Shown: piece by piece, positions 61,201-64,000 of the stretch
Layout: every line of letters begins with the position of its first letter
Position numbering within the stretch: the stretch's first letter is position 1
Assembly: GCA_026401035.1 (NCBI GenBank)
Contig: JAPLNR010000046.1
Coordinates: 1-64,000 of the forward strand
Source: Planctomycetia bacterium
Lineage (GTDB): Bacteria; Planctomycetota; Planctomycetia; Pirellulales; UBA1268
Length of the DNA stretch: 64,000 bases
Reading direction: 5' to 3'
Translations under genes and position numbers: made by a program
The notes under the pieces: model-generated
The model's input: the letters and a program-made list of their open reading frames with translations, nothing else
The model's database searches: none
What the model was told of the DNA's origin: nothing

Positions 61201-64000
61201 GGTCGCAGACCACGAGAACAATGCCTACGCGACGATCAATCCGGGAGCCCGCGTGGTGGCCACCGGCGGCGTGACCGTGAATGCCGTCTCGGCGGAGTCT
61301 CCAACCGGCATGGCAAGTGCCGGAATTGATTCCGACGAGACAGGCGGCAACAGCCGCAAATTGGCGATCTCCGTCGGGATCCATGTCGGAATCTACTCGA
61401 ACCACGCCATCGCGACCGTCGGCTCCGGCGCGCAGATCGTCTCAGGGGGCGCGGTCGCGGTGCTCGGAACGGCCGCCGTTCCCTTCGATGCTAAGTGGCT
61501 ACAGCTGAAGAGCGTCTCCGACATCACCGACAAGCTCAATACGAACCTTGGCATCCAAAACGGTTTCTTCCAGTCGTGGGTCAGAAGCTACGCCCAGGGC
61601 ACCAAGACCGCGATTGCAGGGTCCATCGACTACTTCGGGCTCGACAGTGTCGGATCAGCGCTCGTGCAGGCGGACGCCCGGATCAACGAGTTCGCCTTCG
61701 ATTCGCAGTCGGCCGTGGATGCGTCCGCCGACACGATCGATCTCGGCGGTTCGCACTTCTTTCAGGAAGGCGATCAGATCGTCTACGACGCCATCGGCGG
61801 TGGCCCGATCGGCGGACTCGTGGCCGGCCATGTCTACAAGGTTCACCTCGTTCCCGGGAATTCCCGAAAAATCCGACTGCAGGATCTCCTGGGCAACCTG
61901 ATCCAGCTCGCGCCGGGCGCCTCGACTTCCCGTCATGCGTTGCGGCTCGCGACGCCGACGGCCGGACAGTCGGTCGTGATCCGCGGGAAGGCCGACGGTC
62001 AGGTGGCCCACCTAGCCGGAAACTATGCCCTCACGTTCTTTGGCACGAACAAGGGCCTCACAGGCGTGGGGGCCGCCTATGCGCACGCGGTCTTCGACAC
62101 CACGCTCACCTCCGAGGTCGCCGCCGGGGCGAGGATCCACGGCGATACCGTGTTCATCCGCGCCGACAACAACTTCCAGAACCTGAGCTACGCGGGATCA
62201 TCGGGCAAGGGGGAGGGGTTTGGCTTCAGCGGCTCGGGCTCGGTGGTGGACATCACGAATGTCACGAAGGCCCACGTCGCCGACGGAGCCGTGATCACGA
62301 CCGGGTCGGGCGTCATCAGCGTGGTGCGGGAATTCCACAGCGTCTTCGGCGACAACAACCTCGGACTCGTCAACGGCACGACGACCGGTTTGTTCGGCGA
62401 TCCCGGCAAGATCGCCGGCTTCACGCCGGCAGACGTCGACGGCACTGCCAACACGATCAGCCTGGCGTCTGTCGACGGCCTGACGACCGGGAAGAAGGTG
62501 ATCTATGCGAAGAACGGGGCGGTGGCGATCGGCGGGCTCACCAGTGGCACTGCCTATTACCTGATTGTCGACAGCGTCGCAAAGACGGTTCGTTTGGCCC
62601 GGTCGGCATCCGACGCCGCCAACGATGTCTTCATCAGCCTCGACCCGACGGTCGCCGGTGCCGGCACAGTGCACCAGTTCATCGAGCCCGATGCCCTCGA
62701 TTGGAAGATCGAGCAGTATCCCAAGTCGCTCGACACGAACAACGACGGCAAGGTCGATGCGAGCGACCTCGGCATCACCACAGTCAACGACACGGCCTAT
62801 GTGACAAACCGCAGCCTGTGGGTGATCGCTGAGGACAACAGCGACGTCTACAACATCGTGGGGGTGCTCTCGACGGGCAGCCAGACCACGGTGGGCATCT
62901 CAATCGTGGTGAACGCCATCGATCGGGATACGCAGGCCTACGTCGGCCAGGCGTCCGATCAGGCTGCCGGAACGGCCGCGACGACGCTGACCTCGGGCGG
63001 TCGGGTTGAAGTGAACGCGAAGAACGCCGCCAAGGATTTCGCGCTCTCGCTCGCCGGTTCGCTGGCCTCGAAGAAGGAGGTTACGTCGCCCAAGGCTGGA
63101 TACGTCAAGCCCGACAGTTCCTTCATGGCGTTTTGGGATTCGGCCCGCGGCAACGACACCGTCACAAAACCCGCGCCGTTGAAGGATCAGGCGAGCAAGA
63201 GCATCGCGGGCGCGGGGGCCGTGTCGATCAACGTCGTCCATGACAACGCCCGAGCCTACATCAACAATCCGGCGATCATCGCCGCCGCGGCCCTCGCCGT
63301 CCGGGCCGACAATCAGACGATTCTCTCGAGCAACGCCGGTGCGCTGGCGATCTCCAAGGGCAGTAAAAAGGGCAACAACACGGGCATCGCGGGGTCGATC
63401 GGCATCAACATCGTCACCGGCACGACCCAGGCGTTCGTGGAGGGGGCGGTGGACGTGACGCTCGGCTCGCTGGACGTCCGGGCCAATCGGGGCGGATACA
63501 TCGGTGCCCTGACGGCCGGCGCAGCCGGGGCGGCCGGCAAGAAGGGGGATGCTGTCACGGGACAGATCTCCGTCAATTCCATCCAGAACACCACCGATGC
63601 CCATGTGTCGAACACGAAGGCGACGGTTTCCGGCGACGTCACCGTCAAGGCGTCCGACGGCTCACTGCTCGTGGCGCTTGCCGGCGGGGCGGGCGTGGGG
63701 GGCGCGACGGGCGTCGGGTTCGCGATCGCCGTCAACGTGGTCGGCCAAGACTCCGATGCCAACAGCACCATGGCCAAGATCGACCACTCCACGCTCACGA
63801 TGACCTCCGGTACGCTGACGGTTGACGCGTCCAACGGCATGGCGACGCTGGGCGCCGACACGCTGGCGTCGATCGACAAGATCGATCCGCCGCAGGAGCG
63901 GATCATCGCGCTGACGGTGTCGGTCGGCGTCGGCACAGGGAGCGGCACGGGCGCCGGCGGTGCCGGCATGCTCGCGGTCAACACGATCTTCGAGGAGGCC
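55289..64000 (+). CDS. giant extracellular repeat protein, partial (no stop before the right edge)
   Basis: The frame from ATG 55289 is open for 2904 codons to the window end. A basic N-terminus of about 70 residues leads to MEWLEGRAMLS, the LEPR/LEGR-type motif at the start of many giant planctomycete secreted proteins. The body is Gly/Thr/Asp/Ala-rich beta-repeat. A block of about 400-500 residues is duplicated (from WSITGPNAFALDGTSLSFEN near 434 and from WSITAQDAGSFGSEQVAFEQ near 1031). A module with GDPVVYDNGGG and YYLIQLS recurs near 564-667, 2146-2219 and 2380-2467. DTNNDGKVDASDLG near 2480 is a dockerin-like calcium loop. Beyond about 1650 the sequence resembles hemagglutinin-type stalks. 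Probably an adhesin or S-layer-like matrix protein. Confidence 0.88.
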   Translation, partial: MNRHDSHAQRVLVSKYRRVHSRMRWLNALAERGIRPVHMAASRLRRIARQVREAVATPVRSRGFSFSRVGVGGMEWLEGRAMLSITPSLTGSQVAFTGSDGTDVLELRVNADGFLEYSVGGGSFSNDLNGKLAGAQTLSVSGSTSLAVDLLNGTNTLWVDTSLITALGTTGTLNYAGGTDGDTLAATGFGSNTWRLSSADVGTLDGVVSFSGVDSITGGLGADELVGPAAETAWTISSLFSGQLSGGVSFERIENVTGSDGFKDTFTVSPGGRMVTIKGADADQDSIVFEVDADSDAKIVSMTAGTFTITTLSLLDSLLSQSPPQPEVIALRQGISTWSLKISASSDADHATLAAGPAGQLLLSSSNFSPLPARSFLPVTFDRPTGTLTIDLGDGDDTMDVTAGGLPSGLAVNVLGGLGTNTAHAPNDLSGDPLQWSITGPNAFALDGTSLSFENVQSLVGASGKKDVFKFLPGGGLAGVVTGQQADGDEVVFQLELKTESQSLAMGAASGSGVTTIDGTVVATYAGMASAQNVRIIGTDFDDKVIVGAAATGGGMAISSGAVPVLDYAKQVVLAAPASAVSVVGNQLTFPAGRGFKTGDPVVYDNGGGTNASIGSLESGRTYYLIQLSATAFRLAKTVGDAQTNTAVVLTSTGSGAGHAFVPLIDGDNGFGTITLTRPAGSLAILPGAGSDVVTIYTQALAATTAVRIDDTEGTADAVYVGVGAGNGAVSVDLSGATANNGSIVAAGFNVGYTGIESPQNVIITTTDAAETLTLAASGGRLVLGGTGNGAGTVTTDVPTGSLTIDAAGGSDSLALASGLDLAASLILKGGTGTDAATLAGTLASLAVHADIESVADTSTTATLTFVGTDGDDAIEVTGNGAGHVTVASTGTPATFNPLTFKTPGTLLAIDAATGDDAVEVALQNLGVPVFVTGAQDLILTATDAADQAVLAAAAAAGLLQFFSDNGSFRTVTFDQPNNLLTIDLAADNDTLTFGSGGLPNSLQIALTGGTGTNTLALTTPVGVAGSSNEWSITAQDAGSFGSEQVAFEQIQSLVGATGQKDIFTFAPGGSAGGLVTGQSADGDQVVIDVALQTAAQTLVLGAASGAGVATLDGVAVATYAGMASAQNVRIVGTDSDDEIVVAADPANAGQATVTGKNTATDAGFGTITFTRPAGSLAIRPGRGSDVVTVSTQALAATTAVRVDDTEGTADTVSIGVGAGNSAVSVDLSGAKVDSGSIAAAGFTLGYTGIESAQNVIVTATAAAETLTLAASGGRLVLGGTGSGSGTVTIDVPVGSLTIDAAGGSDSLTLSGTLNLATTLILKGGDETDSVTLAGMLASLVIHADIESVTDTSTTARLTFVATDGADAITLTSPATGQVTIASTGTPATFSPLTFKNPGMLLTIDAAAGADAITAKMTSVSTPLLLDGGDGSDTITVDGGSYASLATSAETVTDSASVATRTYDTQRAGATVTLRRDTGTGELVIEESGSATSTRYRDPTVALVINGRNNGLSGESFVVQQLTMNAGLTIDGRKGNDSIEIQGNVSTRGHDISLTAETITVNAGVVVSTRNDFLDVTVGDAGSITFDAAASLEKQSNTFTSKIEIKSGAQLLADVDSGSGHAAGDIRLTAVNAFNIPTLYVHVYDTHGIVTLDNATVRGRDVAVRARADNGTLFAENSSVAGAAVIDQANKTLLGTSDILAVAISIAKGEILVTSGSQIAGRNVGLYASADTSAVVKALGTVAALAFGSSKPTATVDVQSGATITASGDVVIDASGKNTLDVAAKQGPLGPRKSDEKFNLTVAVGYSNVVVRAALADGATINAGGSVDINARLAKFTSVDVGAGAYNEGLVGVGIAVSVFYSDVSATLGGTVSVGSATNQAGHVNVNSSIETIKNRTAAEAFVGSGAVAKFLTGTPTSTFQKGAQGVVGGLGTILGGVPLLSKLLMPKDGKPVFNAKTGAAKEFSIAGAISVADHENNAYATINPGARVVATGGVTVNAVSAESPTGMASAGIDSDETGGNSRKLAISVGIHVGIYSNHAIATVGSGAQIVSGGAVAVLGTAAVPFDAKWLQLKSVSDITDKLNTNLGIQNGFFQSWVRSYAQGTKTAIAGSIDYFGLDSVGSALVQADARINEFAFDSQSAVDASADTIDLGGSHFFQEGDQIVYDAIGGGPIGGLVAGHVYKVHLVPGNSRKIRLQDLLGNLIQLAPGASTSRHALRLATPTAGQSVVIRGKADGQVAHLAGNYALTFFGTNKGLTGVGAAYAHAVFDTTLTSEVAAGARIHGDTVFIRADNNFQNLSYAGSSGKGEGFGFSGSGSVVDITNVTKAHVADGAVITTGSGVISVVREFHSVFGDNNLGLVNGTTTGLFGDPGKIAGFTPADVDGTANTISLASVDGLTTGKKVIYAKNGAVAIGGLTSGTAYYLIVDSVAKTVRLARSASDAANDVFISLDPTVAGAGTVHQFIEPDALDWKIEQYPKSLDTNNDGKVDASDLGITTVNDTAYVTNRSLWVIAEDNSDVYNIVGVLSTGSQTTVGISIVVNAIDRDTQAYVGQASDQAAGTAATTLTSGGRVEVNAKNAAKDFALSLAGSLASKKEVTSPKAGYVKPDSSFMAFWDSARGNDTVTKPAPLKDQASKSIAGAGAVSINVVHDNARAYINNPAIIAAAALAVRADNQTILSSNAGALAISKGSKKGNNTGIAGSIGINIVTGTTQAFVEGAVDVTLGSLDVRANRGGYIGALTAGAAGAAGKKGDAVTGQISVNSIQNTTDAHVSNTKATVSGDVTVKASDGSLLVALAGGAGVGGATGVGFAIAVNVVGQDSDANSTMAKIDHSTLTMTSGTLTVDASNGMATLGADTLASIDKIDPPQERIIALTVSVGVGTGSGTGAGGAGMLAVNTIFEEA

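Noticed and set aside
55810-63984. Minus-strand Ser/Pro/Val-rich frames opposite the giant gene
   Set aside because: Shadows of the Gly/Thr/Asp repeats; no start sites or motifs.

Overview
The window comes from a high-GC planctomycete, most likely of the Pirellulales type. The evidence is the combination of a cytochrome/DUF1549/DUF1553 protein paired with a DUF1501 protein, a DUF1559 prepilin-like protein followed by a small lipoprotein, a PEP-CTERM protein built of autotransporter-type beta-strand repeats, a sulfatase, an FdhF/YdeP-type molybdoenzyme, and a giant extracellular protein carrying an N-terminal LEGRAMLS motif. This assignment is inference from gene families; no rRNA is present.

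Layout. 1-7.6 kb is core information processing: sigma-54 (rpoN), recR, dnaX and the SRP RNA on the minus strand, then mutS on the plus strand. The MutS lacks the segment that normally carries the mismatch-reading Phe-x-Glu motif, and dnaX carries a run of nine A that could give a short gamma product. 7.6-12.7 kb holds a molybdopterin oxidoreductase, a secreted thioredoxin-fold protein, an LssY_C protein and an FMN split-barrel protein. A tRNA-Met gene at 12.74 kb opens an accessory region (12.8-18.5 kb). It contains toxin-antitoxin-like pairs (DUF2281/PIN, HicBA, AbiEii with an unknown partner, DUF433/DUF5615) and a DUF4832 protein, mixed with two copies of the tRNA 3' end and with solo ends of IS3-like and IS91-like elements.

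18.5-31.5 kb holds a lipoprotein/DUF1559 pair, then a galactose operon (GH31 glycosidase, galK, sodium/sugar symporter, galT) with a divergent ROK regulator, then the DUF1501/DUF1549-DUF1553 pair. 31.7-39.3 kb has the PEP-CTERM protein, a sulfatase, and a second field of decayed mobile DNA: IS91 tails, an IS3 fragment, a nucleotidyltransferase remnant and a HicB with a truncated HicA.

39.3-50.8 kb is the most distinctive region: five closely packed minus-strand genes for decorating or building a surface polysaccharide. Activities are fused into very large proteins: sulfotransferase + Wzt-C-like + jelly roll + GT2 + pyruvyltransferase; three GT-B glycosyltransferases in one chain; methyltransferase + jelly roll; sulfotransferase + PP-loop ATPase; and a stand-alone sulfotransferase. 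51-64 kb holds an IS3 remnant, an OFA-type MFS transporter, an IS91 scrap, a predicted outer-membrane barrel protein, a hypothetical protein, and the first 2904 codons of a giant repeat protein that runs off the right edge.
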